Positions 34,054-42,839 are shown, numbered from the stretch's first letter. The stretch is 64,000 nt of DNA from Streptomyces sp. CCM_MD2014 (GCF_000772045.1 NZ_CP009754.1:7502001-7566000); one strand, 5' to 3'. Notes: generated from the letters alone by a model not told the origin. Made by a program: numbers and translations.

Positions 34054-35550
34054 GTGGACAACGCGCACCCGGACGTCACCCTCGGGCAAGGCGGCGCGGC
34101 CGTCGGACTCCCCACCCGCCTGCGGGCGTCGTGGCGGCGCAGCGAGACGTACGGCCTGACGCCGGAGGAGATGCGACCGGTCTTCACCGGTTCCGTCGAC
34201 ACCGGCTCCCTGCTGTACGAATGCGGTCACGAGGTGCTGCGGGGACTGCGCAGCACCCTGGCGAACGAACCGGTGAGTCTCATGATCACCGACCACGAGG
34301 GCCTGGTGCTGTGCCGGCTCAGCGAGGACGCGTCCATCGACCGCTCCCTGGACCGGGTGCACCTCGCCCCCGGCTTCTACTTCGCCGAGTCCAACGCCGG
34401 CACCAACGGACTCGGCCTCGCCCTCGCCGACCGGACCCCGTCGCTCGTGCGGGCCGAGGAGCATTTCTGCGCCGGACTGCGCGGCTACACCTGTGCCGCG
34501 GCCCCGGTCCTCGACCCGGTCAGCGGCGACGTCGCCGGCACCGTGAACCTCACCACCTGGTCGGACTCCTCCTCCCAGCTCCTGCTCGCCCTGGCGCAGG
34601 CCACCGCGGGGAGCACCACGGCCCTGATGCTGGCCCGCGGCTCCGGCCGCCGCGTCCGCCCGCTGCCGCGCGGCGAGGTGTTCCGGGTGTACACCGACGG
34701 CCCCGGCCAGGACGACGACGCAGAAGGCCCCCTGTCCGCGGCGTGGAGCCAGCGCGTGGCCGCGGCCCGCTCGGCGCTCGCCGAGGGACGGGTGATCGCG
34801 GTCGTCGGCGAACCCGGAGCGGGCCGGACGGCGCTGATCTCGGCGGCGCGCAGAGCGACCGCGCCGCGCGAGCGGGTACTGGCGGCACGCCCACCGGCGC
34901 CCGAGGACATGCGGGCGTGGCTGACGCTGTGGACGCCCGAACTGGCCAAGGACGACACCTGCGTCATCGTCTCCCGCGTGGACGCCCTGCCCGGGTGGGC
35001 CGCCGCCGAGCTGGCCGCGCTGTTCGCCGCGGCCCGCCGCACGGGCGACGGCACGGGCTCCCGCCTGCAGCCCTTCGCGCTGACCGCGTCGGACTGGTCC
35101 GCGATCCCGCCCGAGCTGGCCCCGCTCGTCGACACCGTCATCGAGGTGCCGCCGCTGCGCGCCCGCCCGGACGACGTGATGCCGCTCGCCCACCGCTTCG
35201 CGCGCCGCCACCGGGGCCACGGGGTGACGTTCACACCGGGGGCCGTACGGGCCCTGACCGCGTACGAATGGCCCGAGAACGTGCGTCAGCTGAGGACGGT
35301 GGTGCGGGCGGCGGCGTCCCGGGCGGACGTGGTCGACGCACGGCACCTGCCGGCGGAGGTGTTCACCGGCGCCCGCTGCCGGCTGAGCCGCCTGCAGGAA
35401 CTGGAGCGCGACGAGATCGTGCGCTGCCTCACCGAGCCCGGCACGACCATGGCGCAGGCCGCGCAGCGGCTCGGCATGAGCCGCGCCACGCTCTACCGCA
35501 AGACGGCCCGGTACGGGATCGACGTACCGGGCCGCTCACACCGCTCCTGA
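34054..35550 (+). CDS. AcoR/MimR-like GAF-AAA-Fis transcriptional activator without sigma-54 contact motif
   Basis: A 498-residue regulator. An N-terminal GAF-like sensor spans about residues 20-190 (SLMITDHEGLVLCRLSED, GFYFAESNAGTNGLGLAL). A reduced AAA domain follows with Walker A VVGEPGAGRTALI (Arg for Lys) and VPPLRARPDDVMPLAHRF. The C-terminal Fis helix-turn-helix is QAAQRLGMSRATLYRKTARY. The GAFTGA sigma-54-contacting loop is missing, as expected in Streptomyces, which lacks sigma-54. The GTG at 34054 follows GGAGG. It probably binds the 33955 palindrome and controls the amidohydrolase operon. Confidence 0.88.
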   Translation: MDNAHPDVTLGQGGAAVGLPTRLRASWRRSETYGLTPEEMRPVFTGSVDTGSLLYECGHEVLRGLRSTLANEPVSLMITDHEGLVLCRLSEDASIDRSLDRVHLAPGFYFAESNAGTNGLGLALADRTPSLVRAEEHFCAGLRGYTCAAAPVLDPVSGDVAGTVNLTTWSDSSSQLLLALAQATAGSTTALMLARGSGRRVRPLPRGEVFRVYTDGPGQDDDAEGPLSAAWSQRVAAARSALAEGRVIAVVGEPGAGRTALISAARRATAPRERVLAARPPAPEDMRAWLTLWTPELAKDDTCVIVSRVDALPGWAAAELAALFAAARRTGDGTGSRLQPFALTASDWSAIPPELAPLVDTVIEVPPLRARPDDVMPLAHRFARRHRGHGVTFTPGAVRALTAYEWPENVRQLRTVVRAAASRADVVDARHLPAEVFTGARCRLSRLQELERDEIVRCLTEPGTTMAQAAQRLGMSRATLYRKTARYGIDVPGRSHRS

Positions 35551-35582
35551 GCACGCGGACGCGCCGCCGGACCGGCTCGGGA

Positions 35583-37082
35583 TCAGGCGTTCGCCCGCGC
35601 CCGCCCGCGGCTGAACAGCCGCTTCACCAGCGGCCAGGCCAGCAGCAGCACGATCACCGCGTAGACCGTCACCGAGAACGGCGTGTTGACCAGGCCCGAC
35701 ACGCTGCCGTCGCTGATCTGCAGGGCGCGGCGCAGCTGCTGCTCGGCGTTCGGGCCGAGGATGACGCCGATCACGGCGGGCAGGACGGGCAGCCCGTAGC
35801 GTCGCATGCCGAACCCGATCAGACCGATGACCAGCAGGATCACCAGGTCGATCACCTCACCGCCGACCGCGTAGGCGCCGACCGCCGCGAAGAACATGAT
35901 CCCCGCGTACAGGTACGGCCGCGGGATGCGCAGCAGCTTCGCCCACACCGGCGCCAGCGGCAGGTTCAGGGCGAGCAGCAGCACCATGCCGACGAAGAGC
36001 GAGGCGATCAGACCCCACACCAGCTCGGGCTCGCGTTCGAAGAGCAGCGGGCCCGGCTGGATGCCGTACTGCTGGAAGGCGGCCAGCATGACCGCGGCGA
36101 CCGCGGTGGTCGGCAGGCCCAGCGTCAGCATGGACACCAGCGTGCCCGCCGCCGAGGCCGACGCCGCCGACTCGGGCCCCGCCACCCCCTCGATGGCGCC
36201 CTTGCCCCACTCGTCCTTGTGCTTCGACAGCCGCTTCTCCGTGACGTACGACAAAAACGTCGGTATTTCCGCGCCGCCCGCGGGGATCGCGCCGAACGGG
36301 AAGCCGATGAACGGGCCGCGCAGCCAGGACTTCCAGGTCCGCTTCACGTCGCCGCGGCCGAGCCACGGACGGCCCACCGGAATCGGCTCGGCCCCGCCGC
36401 GCCGCAGGTGCGCGGCCACCCACAGCGCCTCGCCGATCGCGAACAGGCCGACCGCCACGATCACCACGTCCACACCGTCGGCCAGTTGCAGCGAACCGAA
36501 GGTCAGCCGCTGCTGCCCCGTCATCTGGTCGAGGCCCACCAGGCCGATGGTCAGACCGATCAGCAGCGAGGCCAGGCCCCTGATCCGCGAGGAGCCCAGC
36601 ACCGACGTGACGGCGATGAACGCCAGCACCATGATGGCGAAGTAGTCCGGCGCGCCGATGTCCACGGCCAGGTCGGCGACCGTCGGGGCCAGCGCCACCA
36701 GCAGGATGGTGCCGATCATGCCGCCCGCGAAGTGACCGATGGCCGCGGCGGCCAGGGCCTGCGCGCCCCGCCCCGCCTTGGCCATGGGATTGCCCTCCAT
36801 CGCCGCGACCACGGCGGCACTCTCACCGGGGGTGTTGAGCAGGATGGAGGTGGTCGAACCGCCGAACATCGCGCCGTAGTAGATGCCGGCGAACATGATG
36901 AACGCGGCGACCGGGTCCAGCCCGTACGTCACCGGCAGCAGCAGGGCCACTGCCATCGCCGGGCCGATGCCGGGCAGGACGCCGATGGCCGTGCCGAGCA
37001 GCACGCCGAGGGCGGCCCACAGCAGGTTGAGCGGGGTGAGGGCCGTACCGAACCCGTCCATCAGGGAGTTGAGGGCGTTCAT
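35583..37082 (-). CDS. tctA: tripartite tricarboxylate transporter, large permease (TctA)
   Basis: A 499-residue integral membrane protein with about 12 helices, the transport channel of a TTT system for citrate or other carboxylates. Family signatures include LNLLWAALGVLLGTAIGVLP, GIGPAMAVALLLPVTYGLDP, TTSILLNTPGESAAVVAAME and GLPTTAVAAVMLAAFQQYG. Last gene of tctCBA, one base after tctB. Confidence 0.96.
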   Translation of the reverse strand: MNALNSLMDGFGTALTPLNLLWAALGVLLGTAIGVLPGIGPAMAVALLLPVTYGLDPVAAFIMFAGIYYGAMFGGSTTSILLNTPGESAAVVAAMEGNPMAKAGRGAQALAAAAIGHFAGGMIGTILLVALAPTVADLAVDIGAPDYFAIMVLAFIAVTSVLGSSRIRGLASLLIGLTIGLVGLDQMTGQQRLTFGSLQLADGVDVVIVAVGLFAIGEALWVAAHLRRGGAEPIPVGRPWLGRGDVKRTWKSWLRGPFIGFPFGAIPAGGAEIPTFLSYVTEKRLSKHKDEWGKGAIEGVAGPESAASASAAGTLVSMLTLGLPTTAVAAVMLAAFQQYGIQPGPLLFEREPELVWGLIASLFVGMVLLLALNLPLAPVWAKLLRIPRPYLYAGIMFFAAVGAYAVGGEVIDLVILLVIGLIGFGMRRYGLPVLPAVIGVILGPNAEQQLRRALQISDGSVSGLVNTPFSVTVYAVIVLLLAWPLVKRLFSRGRARANA

Positions 37083-37083
37083 G

Positions 37084-37629
37084 TCAGAGCACTCCCATCA
37101 GCGGACCGCCGGGCAGCGGCACTCCGAGCAGCTTGTCGAAGACGACGTAGGTGATCAGGGACAGCACCGCGGCGATCAGCGGATCGCGGTCCACGCGGCG
37201 GCTGCCGAGGGCGAAGGCGGCGCCCCAGAAGAGCAGCGCACCCGCCACCGGGAAGCCGGCCGGCTCGATCAGGGCCGCGGCGCCCAGGAAGATGCCGGAC
37301 AGCAGCAGCACCGTGCGCCAGTCCGCCGGTTCGGACAGGTCGATGTCCTCGCCGCCCTCGGCCTCGCCCCGGCCGCCGCGCAGCACGTCGACGGCGAGCA
37401 GCGCCGCGATCACCAGCAGGCCGACGCCGACCACGACCGGCACGGTCTTGGGGCCCACCGGTCCGCGCTGGGTGATGTCGACGTCCATGGTGAGCGCGTC
37501 GGTCAGGACGAGCACACCGAGCGCCAGCAGCAGGGCGCACACGCCGAGTTCGGAGTGCTCGCGCAGCCACGAGCGCCGGCCGGCGGCCGTCTTCTCCCGG
37601 TCCTCGGGGAGTTCGGTCCGCGTCGTCAC
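37084..37629 (-). CDS. tctB: tripartite tricarboxylate transporter, small permease (TctB)
   Basis: A 181-residue membrane protein with four hydrophobic segments (SELGVCALLLALGVLVLTDA, PVVVGVGLLVIAALLAVDVL, TVLLLSGIFLGAAALIEPAG, PLIAAVLSLITYVVFDKLLG), the poorly conserved small subunit of TTT carriers. The GTG at 37629 overlaps the tctC stop (GTGA) and has AAGGAGC upstream. It works with TctA in the membrane and TctC outside. Confidence 0.93.
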   Translation of the reverse strand: MTTRTELPEDREKTAAGRRSWLREHSELGVCALLLALGVLVLTDALTMDVDITQRGPVGPKTVPVVVGVGLLVIAALLAVDVLRGGRGEAEGGEDIDLSEPADWRTVLLLSGIFLGAAALIEPAGFPVAGALLFWGAAFALGSRRVDRDPLIAAVLSLITYVVFDKLLGVPLPGGPLMGVL

Positions 37630-38612
37630 AGTCCCAGCTCCTTCAGTACCGACACCACGCGCTCGTCCTGGGCGTCCAGGAAGTCGCCGAACTTCTCGCC
37701 GGTCAGGAAGGCGTCGTCCCAGCCGTTGTGGTCCATGGACTTCTTCCACTCGGGCGAGTCGTGCAGTTCCTCGAACAGGCGGGTGAGCTTGTTGCGCTGT
37801 GCCTCGGACAGGCCCGGCGGGGCGACGATGCCCCGCCAGTTGGTGAAGTTCACGTCGTAGCCGGACTCCTTGAGCGTGGGCGCGTCCTTCAGGTCGTCCA
37901 CCCGCTCGGGACCGGTCACCGCGAGCACCCGAAGCTCCCCGGCCTTGATCTGGTCCAGGTACTCGCCGACGCCGGAGACCCCGAAGCCGACCTTGTTGCC
38001 GAGGATCGAGGCGAGCAGCTCGCCGCCGCCGTCGAAGGGGATGTAGTTGACCGACTTCGGCTTGATCCCGGCGGCCTGCGCCATGAGCATCGGCGCGAGG
38101 TGGTCGGGCCCGCCCGGTGAAGAACCGCCGCCGACGGGGATCTTGCCCGGGTCCTTCTTCCAGGCGTCGATCAGTTCGTCGATCGTCTTGTACGGCGAGT
38201 CCTTGGCGACCACGACGACGTCCTGCTCCTCGGTGAGCCGCGCGATCGGCGTGGCGTCGGCGAGGGTCTTGGGGGCGTGGTTGGAGCGGACGGCGCCCAC
38301 GACGCCGAGGCCCATGGACATGGCGAGCTTGCCGTTGCCGTGCTCGCTCACCAGTCGGCTCAGGCCCACGGTGCCGCCCGCGCCGGGCAGGTTGAACACC
38401 TCGATGTTGTGCGTGAGCCCGGCGTCCTCGGCGTTCTTCGCGGCCGTGCGGGCGGTGATGTCGTAGCCGCCGCCGGGCGTGTTGGGAACCATGAAGCGCA
38501 GGCCCGGGATCTGGGTGCCGGAGTCCGAGTCGTCGCCGGAGGAGAGCAACGGCGGTCCGGCCAGCACGAGCACGGCGGCCCCGAGCAGGGCAAGGGGGGT
38601 GCGCAGGCGCAC
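37626..38612 (-). CDS. tctC: tripartite tricarboxylate transporter, extracellular binding protein (TctC)
   Basis: A solute-binding protein of about 328 residues. The hydrophobic leader LALLGAAVLVLAGPPLLSSG lacks a lipobox Cys, so it is secreted or membrane-tethered. The Bug/TctC signatures are RFMVPNTPGGGYDITART, FNLPGAGGTVGLSRLV, VGGGSSPGGPDHLAPMLMAQ and INWRG-like FTNWRGIVAPPGLS. The GTG at 38612 is chosen for AGGTGG 8 nt upstream; GTGs at 38621 and 38624 are alternatives. First gene of the operon, divergent from the two-component genes that probably control it. Confidence 0.93.
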   Translation of the reverse strand: MRLRTPLALLGAAVLVLAGPPLLSSGDDSDSGTQIPGLRFMVPNTPGGGYDITARTAAKNAEDAGLTHNIEVFNLPGAGGTVGLSRLVSEHGNGKLAMSMGLGVVGAVRSNHAPKTLADATPIARLTEEQDVVVVAKDSPYKTIDELIDAWKKDPGKIPVGGGSSPGGPDHLAPMLMAQAAGIKPKSVNYIPFDGGGELLASILGNKVGFGVSGVGEYLDQIKAGELRVLAVTGPERVDDLKDAPTLKESGYDVNFTNWRGIVAPPGLSEAQRNKLTRLFEELHDSPEWKKSMDHNGWDDAFLTGEKFGDFLDAQDERVVSVLKELGL

Positions 38613-38953
38613 GTATGACACCACCTGTCGGTTGGGTAGAGCGGTACGGGGGAGCCCTGTGGGGGAGGGTGACGTGGGCCACATGGTGCCCGCGGGCCTG
38701 CCTCATGTCTTCCTTGCGGAACCAAGGGAGGTTGTGTTCATTGCGGTCGCCACAACCCCGTGACCGGTTCGCGGCGTCACATCGCTGTCGGATCGCCGGT
38801 TCATTGCGAAGCAGGCACATCGGAGGCGCGGCCCTTTCCCTCGCCGCAGGTGGGCGCCATGATGGCGACCCGGCACACCGTCCGGCCGCCCCGCCGGTCA
38901 CCGCATCCCCGACCCCGCCCCAGCCCCCTCCGTGAGCCGAGAACGAGTCCGCC
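38613..38953. promoter_or_regulatory. 341-bp divergent control region between tctC and the sensor kinase
   Basis: No gene is seen. The region holds an inverted repeat, GGTTGTG (38730-38736) and CACAACC (38751-38757), and a 9-bp direct repeat, TTCATTGCG, at 38737-38745 and 38800-38808, spaced 63 bp, about six helical turns. The lower GC content here fits promoters and response-regulator sites. Confidence 0.5.
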
Positions 38954-40600
38954 GTGGCCCCCACCTTCCGACGTCAGACCCTCGCGGGCGAGATGCTGGT
39001 CCTCCAGCTCGCCATCGTCGTGGTCGTCCTGCTCGCGGTCGCCGCCGTCTCGCTCGCCCAGTCCAGGGCCACCTTCAACCGCGTCGAGGGCCGCCGGGTC
39101 ACCGCCCTCGCCGAACAACTGGCCGCCACGCCGCTCGTCCGCAGTCAGCTCCTGCGTCCCGTGCCGCAGGAGGCCCTCGCCCCGCTGGTCAACTCCACAC
39201 AGACGCAGTCCGGGGTCACCTCCGTCACCGTGGCCGACGCCGACGGCCGCGTCGTCAGTTCCACCGACCCGACACTGATCGGTGCCCGGCTGCCGCGCGA
39301 TGAGGGCGCCGGTGCCGGGAGTGGCTGGTCGGGGCCGCTGACCGTGCAGGGCAGCCGGGAGCTCGTCGCCCAGGTCCCGGTGCTCGGCGCGACCAGGGGG
39401 ACCCTCGGCCGGCACCTCGGCACGGTGATGGTCGGCGAGGCCGACCCGACCGTGTGGCAGCGCCTCAGCGGAGCCTCCTCGTACCTCCTCGCCTACCTCG
39501 GCATCGCCAGCGGCCTCGGCGTGGCAGGCTCCTGGCTGCTGGCCCGGCGCGTCAAACGTCAGACCCTCGGTCTGGAGCCGCGCGAGATCGCGGGCCTCGC
39601 CGAACACCGGGAGGCCATGCTCTACGGCATCGCCGAGGGCGTCGTCGCGCTCGACCCGCAGCACCGGCTCACCCTGGTCAACGAGATGGGCCGGCGCCTG
39701 CTCGACCTTCCCGCCGACTGCGTGGGCCAGAGCCTGGACGGGCTCGGCATCGACGGACGGCTGCGCGACGTCCTCGCCGGTGCCACGCCCGAAGCCGCCG
39801 GGCCGCGCGACGAGGTCGTCGTCCGCAACGGCCGGGTCCTGGTCATGAACCGCATGACCGTCACCAAGCACGGCCGCCCGCTCGGCTCGGTCACCACCCT
39901 GCGCGACCGCACCGAACTGGCCCGCCTGGAGCGCGAGATCGGCTCCTTCCGCAGCACCTCGGAGCTGCTGCGCGCCCAGGCCCACGAGTTCGCCAACCAG
40001 CTGCACACCATCTCCGGGCTCATCCAGATCGGCGAGCAGGAGGAGGTGGTGCGCTACATCCGCGGCCTCAACCAGCGCCGCCAGTCCCTGGACGTCACCC
40101 TCAGCCGCCGGGTCAGGGACACCGCCGTGGCCGCGCTGATCACCGCGAAGTCCTCCCTCGCGGCCGAGCGCCGGGTCGCCCTGCGGGTCTCGGACCGCAC
40201 GGCGCTGGACCGGCTGGAGCCGGCGGACGCCGCCGACGTGGCGACCGTGGTCGGCAACCTCGTCGACAACGCCGTGGACGCCGCCGCGGCCCCGGGCGAC
40301 GCACACGAGGCGTGGGTCGAGGTCGAGCTGCGGCAGGACGCCGCCAGCGTCGAGATCGTGGTCCGCGACTCCGGGCCCGGGGTCGCGCCCGAACTGGCCC
40401 GGGAGGTCTTCTCCCACGGCTTCACCACCAAGGCCGCCCGGCAGGGCGAGCGCGGCATCGGCCTGGCGCTGACCCGGCTGGTCTGCGAACGTCACGGCGG
40501 TGAGATCTCGGTGACCAACACCCCCGAGGGGGCCATGTTCACCGCACGCATGACCGTCAGCCACCTCACCGACGCGGTGGCGGAAGGAGCAGCACCATGA
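38954..40600 (+). CDS. CitA/DcuS-type sensor histidine kinase
   Basis: A 548-residue membrane kinase that senses carboxylates outside the cell. The first membrane helix lies near residues 14-35 (VLQLAIVVVVLLAVAAVSLA), an extracytoplasmic PAS-like domain to about 170, and a second helix at SSYLLAYLGIASGLGVAGSW. A cytoplasmic PAS follows, then the phosphoacceptor AHEFANQLHTISGLIQIGE (His near 343) and the ATPase domain VVGNLVDNAVDAA and RGIGLALTRLVCERHGG. The GTG start is divergent from tctC. It overlaps the response regulator by 4 bp. Confidence 0.94.
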   Translation: MAPTFRRQTLAGEMLVLQLAIVVVVLLAVAAVSLAQSRATFNRVEGRRVTALAEQLAATPLVRSQLLRPVPQEALAPLVNSTQTQSGVTSVTVADADGRVVSSTDPTLIGARLPRDEGAGAGSGWSGPLTVQGSRELVAQVPVLGATRGTLGRHLGTVMVGEADPTVWQRLSGASSYLLAYLGIASGLGVAGSWLLARRVKRQTLGLEPREIAGLAEHREAMLYGIAEGVVALDPQHRLTLVNEMGRRLLDLPADCVGQSLDGLGIDGRLRDVLAGATPEAAGPRDEVVVRNGRVLVMNRMTVTKHGRPLGSVTTLRDRTELARLEREIGSFRSTSELLRAQAHEFANQLHTISGLIQIGEQEEVVRYIRGLNQRRQSLDVTLSRRVRDTAVAALITAKSSLAAERRVALRVSDRTALDRLEPADAADVATVVGNLVDNAVDAAAAPGDAHEAWVEVELRQDAASVEIVVRDSGPGVAPELAREVFSHGFTTKAARQGERGIGLALTRLVCERHGGEISVTNTPEGAMFTARMTVSHLTDAVAEGAAP

Positions 40601-41451
40601 CGGCTACGAGCGGCACGTCCGACGCGACCGCCCCGGCCGGCACGTTCGCCGCGGCCGGTACCGCCGGCGCCACCCACCCGGCCGGTCCGACCGCCGCGAC
40701 CGCCGAGAACCCGGAGGGACCCCGTGCCGCCGCCCCGATCGGCGTCCTCGTCGTCGACGACGACTTCATGGTCGCCCGCGTGCACCGCGCGTTCGTCGAA
40801 CGGGTCGAGCCCTTCCGGGTCCTCGGTGTCGCCGGCACGGGGGAACAGGCGCTCACCGCCGTCGGCGAGCTGCGCCCCGACCTGGTCCTGCTCGACCTGT
40901 ACCTGCCGGACGTCTTCGGCCTCGACGTCATCCCGCGGCTGCGCGCCGCGGGCCACGACTGCGACGTCATGGTCATCAGCGCGGCCCGCGAGGCGGACGC
41001 GGTACGCGGCGCCGTACGGCAGGGCGTCGTCGACTACCTGCTCAAACCGTTCGAGTTCGAGGACCTGCGGGTCCGGCTCGAGCGCTACGCCGTCCAGCGG
41101 GGCCGGCTGCTCGGCACGGTCGTGCGCAGCCAGGCCGACGTCGACCGCGTCTTGGCCGGGGCCACGGCGCAGACGGCCACGGCCCCCGCGCTGCCCAAGG
41201 GCATGAGCGTGGAGACCGCCGAACTGGTCGAGCGCACCCTGCGGGAGGCGGACGGCACCCTGTCGGCCAGTGAGTGCGCGGCGCTGACCGGCATCTCCCG
41301 GGTGAGTGCCCGCAGGTACCTGGAGTACTTCCACACCGTGGGCGGCGCGGAGGTCTCACTGCGCTACGGCGTGGCGGGCCGCCCCGAGCGCCGCTACCGC
41401 TACCGGGGCGCGGTCACCGGCCCGGCGCTCCCGCGCGCAGGGCGTCCATGA
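40597..41451 (+). CDS. CitB/DcuR-type response regulator
   Basis: A 284-residue regulator paired with the kinase. An unusual Ala/Thr-rich, probably disordered N-terminus of about 47 residues precedes the receiver domain (IGVLVVDDDFMVARVHRAF, phosphoacceptor Asp in LVLLDLYLPDVFG near residue 98, Lys in YLLKPFEFEDL). A helix-turn-helix of the CitB type lies near 230-250 (SASECAALTGISRVSARRYL). It is expected to bind the tctC control region and switch on the transporter. Its 3' end overlaps the convergent tetR gene by 38 bp. Confidence 0.94.
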   Translation: MTATSGTSDATAPAGTFAAAGTAGATHPAGPTAATAENPEGPRAAAPIGVLVVDDDFMVARVHRAFVERVEPFRVLGVAGTGEQALTAVGELRPDLVLLDLYLPDVFGLDVIPRLRAAGHDCDVMVISAAREADAVRGAVRQGVVDYLLKPFEFEDLRVRLERYAVQRGRLLGTVVRSQADVDRVLAGATAQTATAPALPKGMSVETAELVERTLREADGTLSASECAALTGISRVSARRYLEYFHTVGGAEVSLRYGVAGRPERRYRYRGAVTGPALPRAGRP

Positions 41452-42004
41452 CGAAGTCCAGGAACCGGGTGGTCCGCTGCTGCCAGTCCTCGCCGGGACC
41501 GATCAGCCACAGACCGCCGAGGACGAGGAAGAAGTCGTCCCCGGTCACTCCGGGCCGGATCGTACCGGCCTCGTGGTTGGCACGGAGCAGCAGCTCGGCC
41601 GCTTCCTCCAGCGGGGTGGGGCGCGGCTTCTCCGGCGCCCCGGGTGCGCTGGTGACCAGCCGGATGGCGTCCGCCAGGCCCGCCTTGGTCATGGCGAACT
41701 CGGCGAGGCGGTCCATCCACTCGCGCAGGGCCAGGTCGGGTTCCCGGGTGGCCAGCATCTCGGGTGCGGCCTGGGCCACCTGCTGCATCCCGTAGCGGTA
41801 GATCTCCAGGACGAGCGCCTCGCGGTTCGGGAAATTGCGGTAGAAGGTGCCCTGCCCGACCCCCGCCTTCTTGGCGATGGCGCTCAGCGGCGCGTTCGCG
41901 CAGTGCGTCAGCTCCTCGGTGGCCACGGCCAGGATGCGCTCGCGGTTGCGCTGGGCGTCCGAGCGCAAGGGAGTGTCCGGCGTGTCCTTCTTGGGCAGCG
42001 GCAC
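41414..42004 (-). CDS. TetR-family transcriptional repressor
   Basis: A 196-residue repressor. The N-terminal helix-turn-helix ILAVATEELTHCANAPLSAI and KAGVGQGTFYRNFPNREALV lie at residues 24-66. The ligand-binding helical domain includes LREWMDRLAEFAMTKAGLAD. It is divergent from the molybdenum hydroxylase operon with two palindromes between, so repression of that operon and of itself is likely, relieved by a small ligand, perhaps the hydroxylase substrate. Confidence 0.93.
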   Translation of the reverse strand: MPLPKKDTPDTPLRSDAQRNRERILAVATEELTHCANAPLSAIAKKAGVGQGTFYRNFPNREALVLEIYRYGMQQVAQAAPEMLATREPDLALREWMDRLAEFAMTKAGLADAIRLVTSAPGAPEKPRPTPLEEAAELLLRANHEAGTIRPGVTGDDFFLVLGGLWLIGPGEDWQQRTTRFLDFVMDALRAGAPGR

Positions 42005-42047
42005 TCGTCCCCCTTTCGGGTTGTGGCCGAATCCCGACCTTGCTAAG

Positions 42048-42061
42048 CGGACAGCTGTCCG
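42048..42061. promoter_or_regulatory. TetR operator 1
   Basis: CGGACAGCTGTCCG is a perfect 14-bp palindrome 44 bp upstream of the tetR start, in a low-GC stretch of the divergent region. Confidence 0.75.
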
Positions 42062-42076
42062 TTACGTTTTCAGCAG

Positions 42077-42090
42077 CGGACAGTTGTCCG
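42077..42090. promoter_or_regulatory. TetR operator 2
   Basis: CGGACAGTTGTCCG repeats operator 1 with one central change. The two sites are 29 bp apart start to start. Site 2 is nearer the hydroxylase operon. Confidence 0.75.
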
Positions 42091-42233
42091 GTTACCCGCC
42101 CAGTCTAGCGGCGGACGCGGCCGCGTGACCCCGGCCGGTGGTCGACCGGCCGCGAATGCCCCCCACTGCCTACAGCCCGTTTCTCCCTGTCAACAGACAC
42201 CCCGCTGTCACCGGACACCAAAGAAGGCTGACC

Positions 42234-42839
42234 ATGGCCCCAACGCCCTCGTCGACGTCCAGCGCCGTCACCCTGAACATCAACGGCGAGAAGCACCAGC
42301 TGACCGTCGACCACCGCACCACCCTGCTCGACGCCCTGCGCGAGCGACTGGATCTGACCGGTACCAAGAAGGGCTGTGACCAGGGCCAGTGCGGAGCCTG
42401 CACCGTCCTGGTCGACGGACGCCGCGCCGTCTCCTGCCTGAACCTCGCCGTCGCCGCCGAGGGACGCGAGATCACCACCATTGAGGGCATGGCCGACGGC
42501 GACCGGCTGCACCCGGTCCAACAGGCCTTCCTCGACCTCGACGGATACCAGTGCGGCTACTGCACACCCGGACAGATCTGCTCCGCGATCGCCGTCATCG
42601 AGGAGCACGCGGCCGGCTGGCCCAGCGCCGCCACCGAGGACGTACGCCCCGAGGCCGGGCCCCCGCCCCTGACACCGGACGAGATCCGCGAACGGATGAG
42701 CGGCAACCTGTGCCGCTGCGGCGCCTACGTCTCCATCGTCCAGGCGGTCACCCGCGCGGCCGAGGCCCACGAGGCCGCTGCCGTGCGGGACGGCGACGGC
42801 GGCCTGTCCGCCGAGACGGTGAAGGAGACCGCGGCATGA
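42234..42839 (+). CDS. molybdenum hydroxylase 2Fe-2S subunit (PaoA/YagT-like)
   Basis: A 201-residue electron-transfer subunit with two 2Fe-2S clusters. The plant-type site is GTKKGCDQGQCGACTVLVDG (with a later Cys in AVSCLNL); the second is GYQCGYCTPGQICSAI and MSGNLCRCGAYVSIVQAV. No twin-arginine signal is present, so the enzyme is cytoplasmic, unlike E. coli PaoA. AGAAGG precedes the ATG. It overlaps the FAD subunit gene by 4 bp. Control by the divergent TetR is inferred. Confidence 0.95.
   Translation: MAPTPSSTSSAVTLNINGEKHQLTVDHRTTLLDALRERLDLTGTKKGCDQGQCGACTVLVDGRRAVSCLNLAVAAEGREITTIEGMADGDRLHPVQQAFLDLDGYQCGYCTPGQICSAIAVIEEHAAGWPSAATEDVRPEAGPPPLTPDEIRERMSGNLCRCGAYVSIVQAVTRAAEAHEAAAVRDGDGGLSAETVKETAA

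Noticed and set aside
34054..35550. Sigma-54-dependent activator
   Set aside because: The GAFTGA loop is missing, and streptomycetes are not known to carry sigma-54.
34131..37154. Long plus-strand frame across the activator and tctA
   Set aside because: It runs out of frame through the activator and antisense to the permease; the translation is basic and repetitive with no family.
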